From Micrasema longulum (lineage: Eukaryota; Arthropoda; Insecta; Trichoptera; Brachycentridae): a DNA stretch of 64,000 nt. Shown here piece after piece: positions 33,630 to 43,659 of this stretch; the first letter of the stretch is position 1; each line of letters opens with the position of its first letter. Position numbers and translations under genes: made by a program. The stretch is taken from contig JAGVSM010003947.1 of assembly GCA_022494885.1 (NCBI GenBank), forward strand, positions 24,814-88,813. Direction: 5' to 3'. The notes beneath the pieces are model-generated. The model did no database searches. It saw only the letters and a program-made list of their open reading frames with translations, and was not told the origin of the DNA.

Positions 33630-33990
33630 ATAACATTAGAAAAAATCATTATAAATATAAATTAGAAAACGTGCAAGTAATAATAATAAAAATTGAGTCA
33701 TAAAAATAAATCAGAGCATATGCAATTAATAGTAAATAAATGAGAGATAATTATTCTAAATTAGAAAATATACCGATAATAATAAAAATTGAAGCATAAA
33801 TACACATTATAAAATATAACCTTAGTAATAAAGAAATTAAACAATAATATAAATTGGAAAACATACCGATAATAATAAAAATTGAAGCATAAATATAAAT
33901 TTGAAAATATATCGTTAGTAATCAAAGATTGAAGAACAAAAATAAATTACAGAATATACCATTTATAATTATAAAATTAAAGTAAAAATA
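33630..33990 (+). repeat. Minisatellite, 46-50 bp unit, about 7 copies
   Basis: Unit starts (AAATTAGAAAA-like) fall at 33659, 33708, 33758, 33804, 33851, 33897 and 33944, spaced 46-50 bp. The core of each is AAATATACCGATAATAATAA then AAATTGAAGCATAAAT with changes. It lies inside the hAT-like element. Confidence 0.8.
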
Positions 33991-34414
33991 CTAGTATTTA
34001 TAAAAAAAAAAAACATATGTAAATGAATAAACATAAAAAGTAAAAATAAAATATACATGAAAACAATAAGGAGATATTTGTTATAACGAACAAATAAGGC
34101 GAGTCGCGACAAAATCTACTCTCAAATTAAATAAATACACCCGTCCTGTCACCTCCGTACGCACCGTAATGAGACAAGTCGAAACCTGTCACGCGCGCAA
34201 TGCTCACATATTTTGTCGAATATTCGGCGCTTCGGCCGAGAGCGTGGCCGGGAATTCGGTATTCGGCCAAACCATTATTCATGGCATCTCTAGTACCTAC
34301 TCGTATCAATGATAGGATCGGAGATCTGTTGGCGAATGACAACGGCGCGCCTTTTTTGGTACTCAGTTTTAAATTTGGAAAAAAAACGAACATAAGCCTA
34401 ATATATTAATTCAA

Positions 34415-34735
34415 CAACAACAGCAAATCATCACGCCGTTTCCTCATAAGGGTAAGCAGAGAGGATAGAACGTCACATCGTTATATCTTTGCATACAGAT
34501 CTCACTTCCTCTACATTCATAAATCTTCTCATGCACGCGCGCCGATTATTCCGACTTTTGTCATGTCCATCTTCAAGTATTTGTTGGATTTGGTCATGCT
34601 ATGTCTTTCTCGGTCTTCCTCTATTTCTTCATTCATACCAATATTATCAATGCAAATTTGTATTTGTTTGTTTGCTTGTGTTTCCTTCACGTCACAACGG
34701 AGCTACTGATTGACGCAATTTTTTGCAAGAAGATA
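34415..34735 (-). mobile_element. LINE-GTT 3' fragment, reverse strand
   Basis: CAACAACAACAGCAAATC (complement of the GTT tail), CACGCCGTTTCCTCATAAGG, ATCTCACTTCCTCTACATTC and CGCGCGCCGATTATTCCG run parallel to 39925-40275 and to the complement of 15250-15460. The coding part is degenerate. Confidence 0.75.
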
Positions 34736-35130
34736 GCCGGAAATATAAGAAATGAAATAAGCGACTTTTTATCCTGGAAAAAATATCACTCACTCGCGAA
34801 AATTCTTAGTTGAAATGTGATTCCTAAGTGGAAATTGAAACACTCAAGCGATAGTTGAGGACCGGAAATCGACGCAGACTACTATTTGTTGCGAAAAAAT
34901 ATATAATTTTATCAAAAAAATTCTCATTATTAATAAATAATAATCAAAAATTTTAATTAGCCATATTTCATATGATAAATACGTAAAACACTTATTATTT
35001 TTTCCAATAAAACAAATGTATAAACAGTTAAATGGCGGAGTAATTGCCATTAGCAAATTCTTACAGTACAACGAAAAACAAATAAAAAATACTGGAACGA
35101 CAAAACTAATAAATTAACTCATTTCTTTAT
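34736..35130. other. No recognisable feature
   Basis: Short AT-rich frames on both strands. No repeat match. Confidence 0.4.
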
Positions 35131-35800
35131 TATACTTTATATTGCTTTTTCAAATTTTAAAGATTACTTGCTATACTTGTTATTCCTTCTTTATTTTTTA
35201 TTTTTTCTCTGCATTAGCATGTTTTTATACTTTTAAACTACTTTTAATTACTTATATTATATATGTTAATAAAATCAATATATTGCTACTCTTACTATAA
35301 TGTGTCATTAATTTTGAAGATGTTTTTAAAATTGACCTAAATTTATTGTCTTATATTTCACTTAAAGATTCTTCTCATCGTTTCTTTGAATCCCTTAAAA
35401 TAAATATGTGTATATTTATGTTTTTCCTTTTTTTTTAAAAATGTTATTACTATTTTATTTTATTTTTACATCTGAGCATGTTTTTCATTCTTCATTTCAA
35501 TTCTTAATTTTTAATTACTCTTACGAATTTTCTTTGTTTTTAATATTATTTCCATTTGTAAATACTCACTACAAACTACAAACTTTAAAATATCTTTTTT
35601 TCACTTAAATTTTAATTTTTAAACAACTTTCATTAATGTTTTTCGTTTTCCTTCTCTTTTTTATACTTTCATAATTAACCTTACATATAATTGCTTTATA
35701 ATATGGAAACTTCACTGGTCCATTAGAATTAAGTCTAATTGTGTAAAATATTAAACTTTGTAACTGTACTGTATTCCTGAATAAAAGAAAATAAAAAAAT
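35131..35800 (+). mobile_element. T-rich LINE 3' UTR with poly(A)-type end
   Basis: The plus strand is strongly T-rich with no long frame, then GTAACTGTACTGTATTCCTG, AATAAAAG and an A-rich end at 35780-35800. The composition resembles the 3' half of the LINE at 42870-43530. No coding part is left, so the family is uncertain. Confidence 0.4.
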
Positions 35801-36535
35801 ACTACGCGGGTAAAAGTACGTAGAGAATAAAATAATACATAAATCTTTCACGATTACTGTTATCGATATGCATATTTTTTTGGTGATCGAGTGTAAGTTG
35901 AATTTGTTACGACGGTTCGGCGATCATTGCACATACATAAACACATATTTTTTCTACAAAACACTCTGTTCACCCTGAAGATGGCTTCTGCAATGGCAGA
36001 ATGTATAAGGTGGATTCAAAATGGCTTCTGAATCCAACTTACCGATCACCCGCAAAATATACATATTAATAAGTATTTCGTTTAAAAAAAAAATGCTCAA
36101 CGTGTTTGAAAATATTTTGGTCTCTGAATTCTTTTCCTTTTATTCTTTCATTTTTGTTGAAATACAAAATAAGTTCAGTAGGAGAAACTAGTCTTCCATA
36201 ATGATGATCAAATCCCATACACATTCAGGACCAAATTTATTCCATTCGCAATCTTTTTACCTCAATCATCTTTTTCCAACTTATTTTTCCTCCGGCTAGA
36301 TCATAAGGTCCCTTTATTTTTGACAATAGAACTTCGATAAATTGTCGCAAATAAATTTCTCTACGCCCAAAGGAGATAAAAATGCCATTAATGTGAAGGT
36401 TTTAGAAAACTACTAAAAAATATATAAAATTTATAGTAGGTATATGTACACGTTTAGGACCAATCAACCTTGGCAGACAAATGAACGTAGTTATGCCGAA
36501 AGCAGGCACTCCACAAATTTGAAAAAATTAGATAT
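35801..36535. other. No recognisable feature
   Basis: AAAATGGCTTCTG (36020) and a similar GATGGCTTCTG (35982) form a small local duplication. Otherwise nothing was seen. Confidence 0.4.
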
Positions 36536-36539
36536 TGGT

Positions 36540-36870
36540 GTTATCAGGTGCTGTGGGGTCAATTCTACTACTACCACTTCCATCACGCCATTTCCCCGTA
36601 GGGGTGGGCAGAGAAAATTGCCCGCCATACACGTCTATCCTGGTAAATATTCCTGGCTTCTTCCACACTCATACATCTTGTAATACATGCCCTCGGTTCT
36701 GTCTGCTTTTGATACGACCAGACTTGAGATTTTGATTAATCTGATCATGCCACCCACGTCTTCTTTAGTGTTCACGTCTCACCTTACCGTTCATTTTTGC
36801 CATATATACTTTTTTTACCATTATTTCGTCGTCCATTCGTTCTACGTGACCAAACCATCTCAGAAATGAC
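36540..36870 (-). mobile_element. LINE-GTT fragment, reverse strand
   Basis: On the reverse strand the frames give LRWFGHVERMDDE, KVYMAKMNGKVR, GWHDQINQNLKSG and a QDVYECGRSQE-like end before CCACCCCTACGGGG. This is the HVERM ... GRP-W-D ... RD--W landmark series of the LINE-GTT C-terminus, with frameshifts. Confidence 0.75.
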
Positions 36871-36871
36871 A

Positions 36872-37315
36872 GTTCACAATGCCTAGACTTCCATATTCCC
36901 TTTCCTAAGGTATTCTCCATGCCTGCTGTAATTTGTTAATCTAAATGACTCCCGAGGGGGTGAAATCCAGTATTTTGTCTACAAACATTTGGACAAACTC
37001 AAATATTGTAATAAAACCAACTGGTCCAAGAAGAAGTTTAAAAATTGGAAAATTGTTTTCAAGCGTTGCCTAGATCTCTTCACAACAATAAATGTTTCAG
37101 CTCTTTAACTTCTTTAAAATCAATAAACGGAAGAAATGAAGAAATTTGGATGTTCAAACACAGGCAAAATGGTGAACATCATCAATGTTACACAGTGTGT
37201 AAAGTGGCCATTTTAAGCAGCCGATGACAGATCATAAGCCCTGTATATGCCTAAACTTCCATATTACCTTTTCTAAAATATTCTCCGTCCCTGTTGTAAT
37301 TTGTTATCAATTGAA
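36872..37315 (-). repeat. REP390 repeat, locus 7, head-to-tail
   Basis: Reverse-orientation end (CTAGACTTCCATATTCCC to GACAAACTCAAATATTGTAA, 36880-37012), directly joined to a reverse unit start (CCAACTGGTCCAAGAAG) that runs to CCCTGTTGTAATTTGTTATC at 37310. The junction matches those at 470-500 and 46240-46255. Confidence 0.85.
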
Positions 37316-37565
37316 CTTAACTCAGATTTACACTCTTGCCTGATTTCATCACCTTGTCATTCATAGATTTTCCACAGGTCGCATTTCAACCGCGTTCACT
37401 CGGTATTCCTCCTTCCTCTGCCAGCTCCATGTTTCACTTCCATGCATAAGTGTTGGGACTTAAACTCCGTTGTGCACTTGTTCTACTTAAAACAGCCAGG
37501 CCGCTTTAATACAAAAAACTGTAATAAATACCTTCTAAAAATGATGTTGATCATAAAAACGGCAT
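37316..37565. other. No recognisable feature
   Basis: A short GC-richer stretch (37335-37440) and an open frame (37442-37669) without a known domain. Confidence 0.35.
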
Positions 37566-38130
37566 TTCTCAATTTGCAGAAAACAGCAATAGAATTTTTT
37601 GACGGTTTAGATGCTGATGGAAAGATTAATCTGTCCATAAATCTAGTTCTTTTAAATAAGTTAAAGTAGATGAATTACAAGTATTTAAAATACCTGTAGT
37701 AAAAAAATACGCCTTAATACAGAATGCCACTTCATACATTTAAAGTTTGAATGAGGTATCATTTGAAATAAGATCTGACTGTTTTCTGCAAATTGCATAT
37801 TTGAGGTTGCAAAGTCAGCCTGACTTTGACATAAAAATCAACAATATCCGTTTAACATATGATTAAACTATTTTGACATAACATACGGAGTTTTACTATG
37901 GCTGGCTGTTTTCTGCAAAATGCACAGCTTAGGTTGTGGTCAGCCAGACTTTAAAAATCATTAAAACTAGTCAAATACATCTAAAAAATATTTTTTGTAT
38001 TATAAAAATGAATGTATGCATTCATTATCACGAGTCAAAGTAAAAACAATCGAATATTTTCACAAAAGTGCTACTCAGCTTTATTTTTCTAGGGCTGGCT
38101 GCTTTCTGCATAACTGCACATGTTCAAAGT
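37566..38130. repeat. Dispersed local repeat, CTGTTTTCTGCAAA-type, four copies
   Basis: CTGTTTTCTGCAAATTGCA (37779), CTGTTTTCTGCAAAATGCAC (37907) and CTGCTTTCTGCATAACTGC (38099) are direct copies, each followed by a short GTTGC/GGTTG segment and the second also by CAGCCAGACTTT. CAATTTGCAGAAAACAG (37572) is the inverted form. The spacing is irregular. Confidence 0.55.
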
Positions 38131-38335
38131 TTGTCGCAAGAAGCGAAATAGCAGTACCTACCCAATATTTGTAATAGAGATAAATTTATTAAGTAATATT
38201 TGAAAACATTGTATTTTTAAAAAATATATATTTTTTTGAATTTTTTAATAAATTTCATAAAAGGTTCATGTTTTCTTTAAAATTTTATACATATCTACTT
38301 TTACACATCTAGTTAATGTTATCACTGTACGTCTC

Positions 38336-38580
38336 CAAAAAAAGAGACTAACTCTTTTTTTTTTTTTTTACATTTTACATTTTTTTTTTTGCACCACAAC
38401 AGGCCAAGAGGCCTAATTACAGTGGTGAATTACATCACAGAGCACCCAGGCTTGAGAAAAATCACATTTTTAATTTTTGTGTTCTCACCGGGAATCGAAC
38501 CCGGAACCTTCCGTGCGTGAGTCAAGCGTCTTGACCACTACACCACGGAGGCCGTCTTGTGCTTATAGAGTGCCTTACAC
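38336..38580 (-). mobile_element. SINE-1 inserted in a short dispersed repeat
   Basis: The SINE-1 body runs from TTTGCACCACAACAGGCC to CACTACACCACGGAGGCCG (38386-38556) and is preceded on the plus strand by two T-runs that represent its A-rich tail. The flanks AGAGACTAACTCT and TCTTGTGCTTATAGAG are contiguous at 10425, so the insertion point is visible, with about TCTT shared by both flanks. Confidence 0.85.
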
Positions 38581-38623
38581 TGTTTAAAAGACGAGTGATA
38601 TTTTAATCCACAAATTTGAATAT

Positions 38624-38666
38624 CCAGTGACCGGTTTCATCGCTTTCGCGACATCTTTGAGACTGG
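38624..38666 (-). ncRNA. Hammerhead-like motif (HH3), left arm
   Basis: Reverse strand: five-base stem I (CCAGT/ACTGG), core CTCAAAGA in place of CTGANGA, stem II TCGC/GCGA with a GAAA tetraloop, GAAAC, then CGGTC. Stem I, stem II, the short stem III and the GTC triplet are intact; the core deviates. Confidence 0.4.
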
Positions 38667-38715
38667 TATCTTTATTAAGGAGTTCAATGTAGGATAGAGA
38701 ATTCAATATTATGTG

Positions 38716-38998
38716 TGGTAAAACGATGTATGATAGGTGCACAAATGTGGAGATCCGTGAAGTGTGTAAGGCTGAGACATGCATTATTGACAGAATCAAG
38801 AAAGGGGTGCAGTCCATCAAATACTTGAAGATGGACATGTCAAAAGTAGGAATAATCGGCGTGCGTGCATGAGAAGATGTATGAATGTAGAGGAAGCGAG
38901 GTCTGTATGCCAAGATAGAGTGTTATGGCGTTCTATCCTCTCTGCTTACCCCTACGGGAAAACGGCGTGATAGTTTGTTGTTGTTGTTGTTGTTGTGA
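38716..38998 (+). mobile_element. LINE-GTT 3' end with (GTT)n tail, nested
   Basis: ATGTGTGGTAAAACGATG, GGAGATCCGTGAAGTGTGTA, CAAATACTTGAAGATGGAC and CTTACCCCTACGGGAAAACG match 15105-15460. Part of the coding body (the HVERM region) is deleted. The tail is GTTGTTGTTGTTGTTGTTG (38972-38995). Confidence 0.8.
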
Positions 38999-39141
38999 AA
39001 GTAAATTAAATAAATTGATTTTTATCTTCAGGATGTGTTAAAAAATAAAAATAACTTTATTTAATTTACTCTCATATAATTTTGAATTCTCTATCCTTAC
39101 CTCTGTTTTGTATAAAAACACTAAACTCCTTAATAAATATA

Positions 39142-39184
39142 CCAGTCTCAAAGATGTCGCGAAAGCGATGAAACCGGTCGCTGG
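39142..39184 (+). ncRNA. Hammerhead-like motif (HH3), right arm
   Basis: Same architecture as the left arm, in opposite orientation: CCAGT, CTCAAAGATG, TCGC-GAAA-GCGA, TGAAAC, CGGTC, GCTGG. The stem I pair keeps one G-T wobble. Confidence 0.4.
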
Positions 39185-39235
39185 ATATTTCAAATTTGTA
39201 TATTAAAGTATAACTCGTCTTTTATATTTATAATA

Positions 39236-39924
39236 AATTACAATGAACTTCTATCAAGAATTTTCACTTACAAACTTAAATGATATTACAGTTTAAAATG
39301 TAAATACGTGTGTAAAAAAATATTATTATCTGCATGTCCCTAAATTAGTTTATTTAAAAAAAAAATATGTATGGTATGTTTTCAATTAAAATATTTAAAA
39401 AAAACTAATTTCAAATTAATAATGATTTCTTTTTTATCCACAATCACGAGAAAATGGAATTATATAAAGAGTAGTAAATAATCTTTTTTATTAAAAAATA
39501 TAACCTGCAGAGTTAGCAAAAAGGTACCTTTTTTCAAATAAATGTACACAAGTACTTTTTCGTAACAGAATAAAAAGTTATGTCATTCGACTTTTATTCT
39601 TAGGACCGTGAATTTCGTAACTTTGATTTTTCCTTAAAAATGGAAGGTTTTTTATACTATTTATAAGTTTGTTACCTTTTCAGTAAACACACTTCAGTTT
39701 CCGGATAAGTGCTACCAATATTGAATTGATGTAATCTATTCGCTCACATAATTTACGTTTGAAGTAGAGAAAAGTAGGGTCAATTGAGCCGCGGGATTAC
39801 GTGAATTGGCGAAAACGCTCTTCATCCAATCAAAACAATTTTAAAGACTGTGAGGACATACTATCGGTTTCGTTCAAAAAACTATATAACCACATGATTT
39901 TTTAAAATTATGATTTTCAAACAA
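39236..39924. other. No recognisable feature
   Basis: AT-rich with a GC-richer patch near 39780-39830 that has no match in the window. Confidence 0.4.
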
Positions 39925-40275
39925 ACAAACGCCGTTTCCCGGCGAGGGTAGAGGGGTAGGATAGAACGCCATATGATTATTTTGTCTTTGCATACAGATC
40001 TTTCTTCCTCTACATTCTTACATCTTCTCATGCACGTGCGCCGATTACTCCGACTTTTAACATGCCCATCTTCAAATATTTGTTGAATTGGTCTTGCAAT
40101 GTCTTTTTTGGTGTTTCTTCACCCATCAACATTTGATCTTAAATCTTTTTAAAAGTTCTTTCGCTTTTTATACGTGTCCAAACCAACGCAAAACTCCATT
40201 TTTTTTGTCGGTAATGCCTATCTCAGCCTTACACAATGTTTAGATCTCGAGATTTTTTATGCAACTATCGTACAT
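39925..40275 (-). mobile_element. LINE-GTT fragment, reverse strand
   Basis: AAACAAACAAACGCCGTTTC (tail complement and 3' end), CTTTCTTCCTCTACATTC, CATGCACGTGCGCCGATTAC and CGTGTCCAAACCAACGC correspond to the complement of the LINE-GTT end. The last word is the complement of the RWFGHV region. Confidence 0.75.
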
Positions 40276-40790
40276 TTTTTTACCACTCATTCGCCCGAAA
40301 GATCACATTTATTTTGAATGATAATATGTTGTTTTTTTTTTCAAAATAATCGTTAGTTCAACAAAATAAAGGCGATTTAATGGAGTTTTGAATTGAGGTC
40401 TTGCGTCGTATTTTGTTATTTTCTCAAATAAATATCATGGTGTTAAAAAACGTATTGGTATGGTCTCGTAAAAAAATATTTTTGGTATTAACTGAACAAC
40501 TAAGTCCAAAAAGTATTTGGATTGGTAATTTTGGCATAACAAATACAAACTGATCAGCATGAAAAATACAGCGTCAATATTTGATTGAGATAGATAATAA
40601 AAATTATAACCACATTAACTTCATAAATCAAATCAATATTTTGAACAAATAAATTGGTTAACGTCGAACCTATTCTGTTACTCACATAACGCATTAGAAA
40701 TTTTTGATACAAGTGGATAAAATAATTTTACTAATTGAAAATCCGACCGACTTGATTACTCCGCATTTTCTCTCATATTAAAGGGTTGTG
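40276..40790. other. No recognisable feature
   Basis: AT-rich spacer, no shared repeat seen. Confidence 0.4.
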
Positions 40791-40794
40791 ACAT

Positions 40795-41390
40795 TGAAAA
40801 GGTGGACAAGTTTAACTACCTCGGCAGCATTATAACAAAAAATAGAAATTAAATGCAGAATTGAGACAGCAAGAGTTGTTTTTAATAAAATAAAATCCCT
40901 CTTCTGCAATGCTAATCTAAACTTGAAAATAAGGCAAAGATTGGTAAAATATTATGTGGGGTCTGTATTGTTGAGACTTGGACTCTGAAAGTGAACACTA
41001 TAAACAGGCTGGAGGCTTTTGAGATGTAGTTGAATCGCAGAATGCTTAAGATATCTTGAAAAGACCTGATAACAAACTCAAAAGTCTTAAGTTGAGCTAA
41101 AACGAACAGAAAAAGTTTGTAAAATTTCGTATCTGAGGCATATAATGCGTGGAAAAAAGTACCATTTGCTTCATTTAATTTTGAAGGGCAAGATTGAGGG
41201 TCATCGAGGGGCTGGAAGAAGACAGATGTTCGGGCTGCGTAATATACGAGGCTGGACTGGCTTCAGGACTGTGGAGTAGACATTCTGGGCAGCACAGGAC
41301 AGATATACTGTTGCCAGAGTGTTTGCCCACGTTTGGGACACCTGACAGGGCACTAAGAGAAGAATTAAAAATCGTTTGATCTAAGTACAT
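40795..41390 (+). mobile_element. LINE RT thumb/C-terminal fragment, forward strand
   Basis: Forward frames give EKVDKFNYLGSIITKN, RARVVFNKIKSLFCN, LKIRQRLVKYYVGSVLL, then ISYLRHIMRGKKYHLLHLI and KIEGHRGAGRRQMFGLRNI, the ordered tail of a widespread arthropod non-LTR group (KYxLLxLIxxGKIEGxRxxGRRxxxWLxxLR). Stops and a frameshift near 40850 break it. The smaller open frames on both strands at 41175-41390 are pieces of this. Confidence 0.85.
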
Positions 41391-41824
41391 TAATGCAACT
41401 TCTCTATAGAGTCAAAAAGTGTATTCGTTTTTTTTTTTTCAAAAATAGATAAAACAGTATTTGTTTTTTTATTATTTACTCAAACATTTACATTTACGGA
41501 TAATTTTCTTTTGATCGTAAATAACACTGTAAGAAAATGGGAAAAAATTTAGGACTTTCTGATTCGGAGTGCACGACACTACCTACGAATTTAAAATCTG
41601 TCTTTTTGTAGTTAAGTATATCTATATTTTTAAATCGTAGGAATATTATAACTCAAGTGACCTAGGTCTGCCCTACTTTGTGTCAGAAAGGGGCGTTGAT
41701 GTGTATAAAGGAAGAATGTAGGGGAGTTGCGCTTAGAAACGGGTACGTAAGATATAGGGCATGCGTGGTGTGGTCAGTGATTTATTGCCAAACTCCTCTG
41801 GTCCAAATGGAGGTGAAATGTGGC
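41391..41824. other. No recognisable feature
   Basis: AT-rich, then a GC-richer stretch (41690-41790) without a known match. Confidence 0.4.
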
Positions 41825-42076
41825 TCAAGAAGTCCTAGTTAGTTTATTACGGGTTGACAAATCAAGATAAGTTTGTTCTACAAAAGGTACATTGGCCAAA
41901 GTAGGAAATTTATTAAAACTAAACTCACCTTTTCTAATGGGTTTGAAAACAAAATGCTTTTGATTTTTATGGTCACTGTTTGACCTTATTGAGAAGTTAA
42001 ATGGCCCAGGGTAGTTTTGTACAAATAGTAGCTCAATCACAATAGGCGCTACTGTCGGTAAAAATCGAATCGACAA
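41825..42076 (-). pseudogene. Open frame with weak p53-family DNA-binding-domain resemblance
   Basis: The 83-codon reverse frame contains QNYPGPFNFSI, then KNQKHFVF, then FSFNKFPTLANVPFV. Families of p53 type carry a YPGP-F-V start to the DNA-binding domain and a YS--LNK--------VPF stretch soon after, which this resembles in order but not closely in spacing. A KPIRK codon run is followed by GTGAGT, a possible donor. Beyond the stop the same frame includes PHHACP. This may be coincidence or a decayed exon. The upstream part overlaps a MITE-1-like terminus (TAGCTCAATCACAAT at 42030). Confidence 0.2.
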
Positions 42077-42383
42077 AAGTTTTTATCACGATTTTTGGTC
42101 GTTTTTTATACCAATGAAATCTTGACTTAATTTTATCGATCGGCGGTTATTAAATATTGTAATATTGCCACACTGCAAGTATAGGAAACCTCGCAAAGTG
42201 AAGAACAAATGACAAACTGACAAACGGACAAACTGAAACTCAACTTGCGTTGATTTTGACACTTAGATGTTTGGCGTTTGACCACTCAACCAAGTTCATT
42301 ATTGTAGTCCACTCTTCTCTGCTTTCATTGTTATCGGTCAAGTCACTTAATATCCGTATATAACCGTTTTTTGACTTTTCGTT

Positions 42384-42500
42384 GTCTATCGGTTTCGAGA
42401 CGTATCCGCCTCTTCGTCAGGACATGAATTAAACCAACATGTAAAACCCCTTATATACCTTCACTATAGTTGTTGCACAAAAATATAAAACCAACACGAC
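42384..42500 (-). ncRNA. Hammerhead-like motif, Penelope-type 3' end (HH1), best-preserved copy
   Basis: Reverse strand: TGTC (stem I), CTGACGA (a match to the CTGANGA core), one unpaired A, stem II GAGGCG-GATA-CGTCTC, GAAAC, CGATA, then GACA closing stem I. Stem III is only about one to two pairs, as in the minimal hammerheads described from Penelope-like elements. The 5' flank (GGTATATAAGGGG, ACATGTTGGTTTAATTC) resembles the copies at 21921 and 23430. The extra A before stem II and the weak stem III leave activity uncertain. Confidence 0.6.
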
Positions 42501-42869
42501 ATGAATTTTAATCAGCACATGCACTGATTAGAACAAACATACATTGATTAGATTATGAAAATATTGTATGTTGTTTGAGAAATAGTTAAAAAAAGGGTAG
42601 GAGATGAATGAAGGGGCCCGAGTCTAATAGGTCCTGGGTGACCATTAGAATGGAACATTGTATAACGAGCTGTATTGAAAGGTTGTTTGAATATTGATCA
42701 AAGAAATATTATTTTTAAAGCTTTTCAAATGTGAAATGTTTCCGAATTATTTATTTTTAACTCTTTATTATTTGTATATAAGATTTTAGCTCCCGTGTTT
42801 TTGTTAGTCATGATTAAAATTAATTGAGTGCTTTGTGAATTCGGAGAATTTTTTTTTGTGACCAAACAC
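42501..42869. other. Possible 3' UTR of the same Penelope-like element
   Basis: On the reverse strand this lies directly upstream of the hammerhead-like motif. It contains no recognisable RT or endonuclease codons. GGGTGACCATTAGAATGG is unplaced. Confidence 0.3.
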
Positions 42870-43530
42870 CTCATATACTACCAATACTGGCAACAATACT
42901 TCGACATCATATGGTAAAAATGCAGTCATCAATAGACTTCACTCTCTAGGCAATGAGTACCAAGACGTTGCTGACCCATTTCACATCAAATTTAGTACAT
43001 ATAGAACGGCTATTCTCCTGCATTTCATTGGTAATAGTTCTAGGTAACTATTTGTTACTATTGTTAAGAATTGTTAAAACTTCTTTATTAGTGTTTTTTT
43101 TTATTTTCTTGAATTAATTTATAAGTACAAAATATTTCATTTCATCATTTTTTTTTACATCATTATATATTTTTATACATAAATATATACTATTTACCTA
43201 AGTAGTAGTTTTAAATAATAATACATAAATATATATTTTTTCGTTTAATGTTATTCAAAATTGTTTTCTTAGTTAGTTTTTTTTAAACAGGTTCAAAGTA
43301 TTTCTAGTACCAAATTATCTTTTTTTATCGATAATTCTATAACTAGTAATATTTTATTATTTTATATAGTTTATCTTTTTTAGACTTTCTTAATTAATAA
43401 TATTGTTTTAAATGCTCTGTTTTACTTATAATTATGCTTACGTGTGTATATATTTAATTGTATTTGTAACTAATATGTAAAAAGCACTAAGTGTCTTTTA
43501 TTTCAATAAAATTAAAAAAATATATGTTAT
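42870..43530 (+). mobile_element. LINE C-terminus with T-rich 3' UTR and A-rich tail
   Basis: The forward frame at 42885-43050 reads GKNAVINRLHSLGNEYQD then DPFHIKFSTYRTAIL, as in the C-terminal DxFHxxFxxFRxxL end of an R1/jockey-like group. A T-rich 450-bp UTR follows, ending AAAAAGCACTAAGTGTC, TTTATTTCAATAAAAT and an A run (43500-43522). The AATAAA lies just before the tail. Confidence 0.65.
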
Positions 43531-43659
43531 TTATATGTACAAATACGTATTTAATATAATTTAGGTTATACACAAATATTTTACAACATTTAGTAAAAAT
43601 TTTAATACAAAGCTAATGTTTTAAATAATTATAATACTTAAGAACTTTAAATCGACGTT

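Larger units (their letters stand above)
32594..34292. mobile_element. Probable hAT-like non-autonomous element
   Basis: The ends TAGAGACGCCATGAATA and TATTCATGGCATCTCTA are inverted repeats matching at 16 of 17 positions. Both are followed inward by ATTCGG/CCGAAT-rich sequence (32605-32700 and 34215-34270). The TAGAGATGCC-type end resembles hAT superfamily termini. The flanking 8-mers (GTATTAAT and GTACCTAC) match at only four positions, so a target duplication is not proven. There is no transposase. The interior carries a foldback Penelope-like unit and a minisatellite. Confidence 0.5.
38590..39235. mobile_element. Foldback unit with two hammerhead-like arms (HH3 type), split by a LINE end
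   Basis: The left arm (38590-38715, reverse sense) and right arm (39100-39225, forward sense) are inverted copies bounded by AGACGAGTGATA and TATAACTCGTCTTTT. Each arm holds CCAGT, CTCAAAGATG, TCGC-GAAA-GCGA, TGAAAC, CGGTC and (A/G)CTGG in the order of a hammerhead. LINE-GTT sequence (38716-38998) interrupts the left side. The right centre (AATAACTTTATTTAATTTAC) matches the unit at 44640. Confidence 0.75.

Noticed and set aside
38584..38913. 109-codon reverse open frame
   Set aside because: It spans a hammerhead-like arm and the antisense of a LINE end, so it has no single origin.
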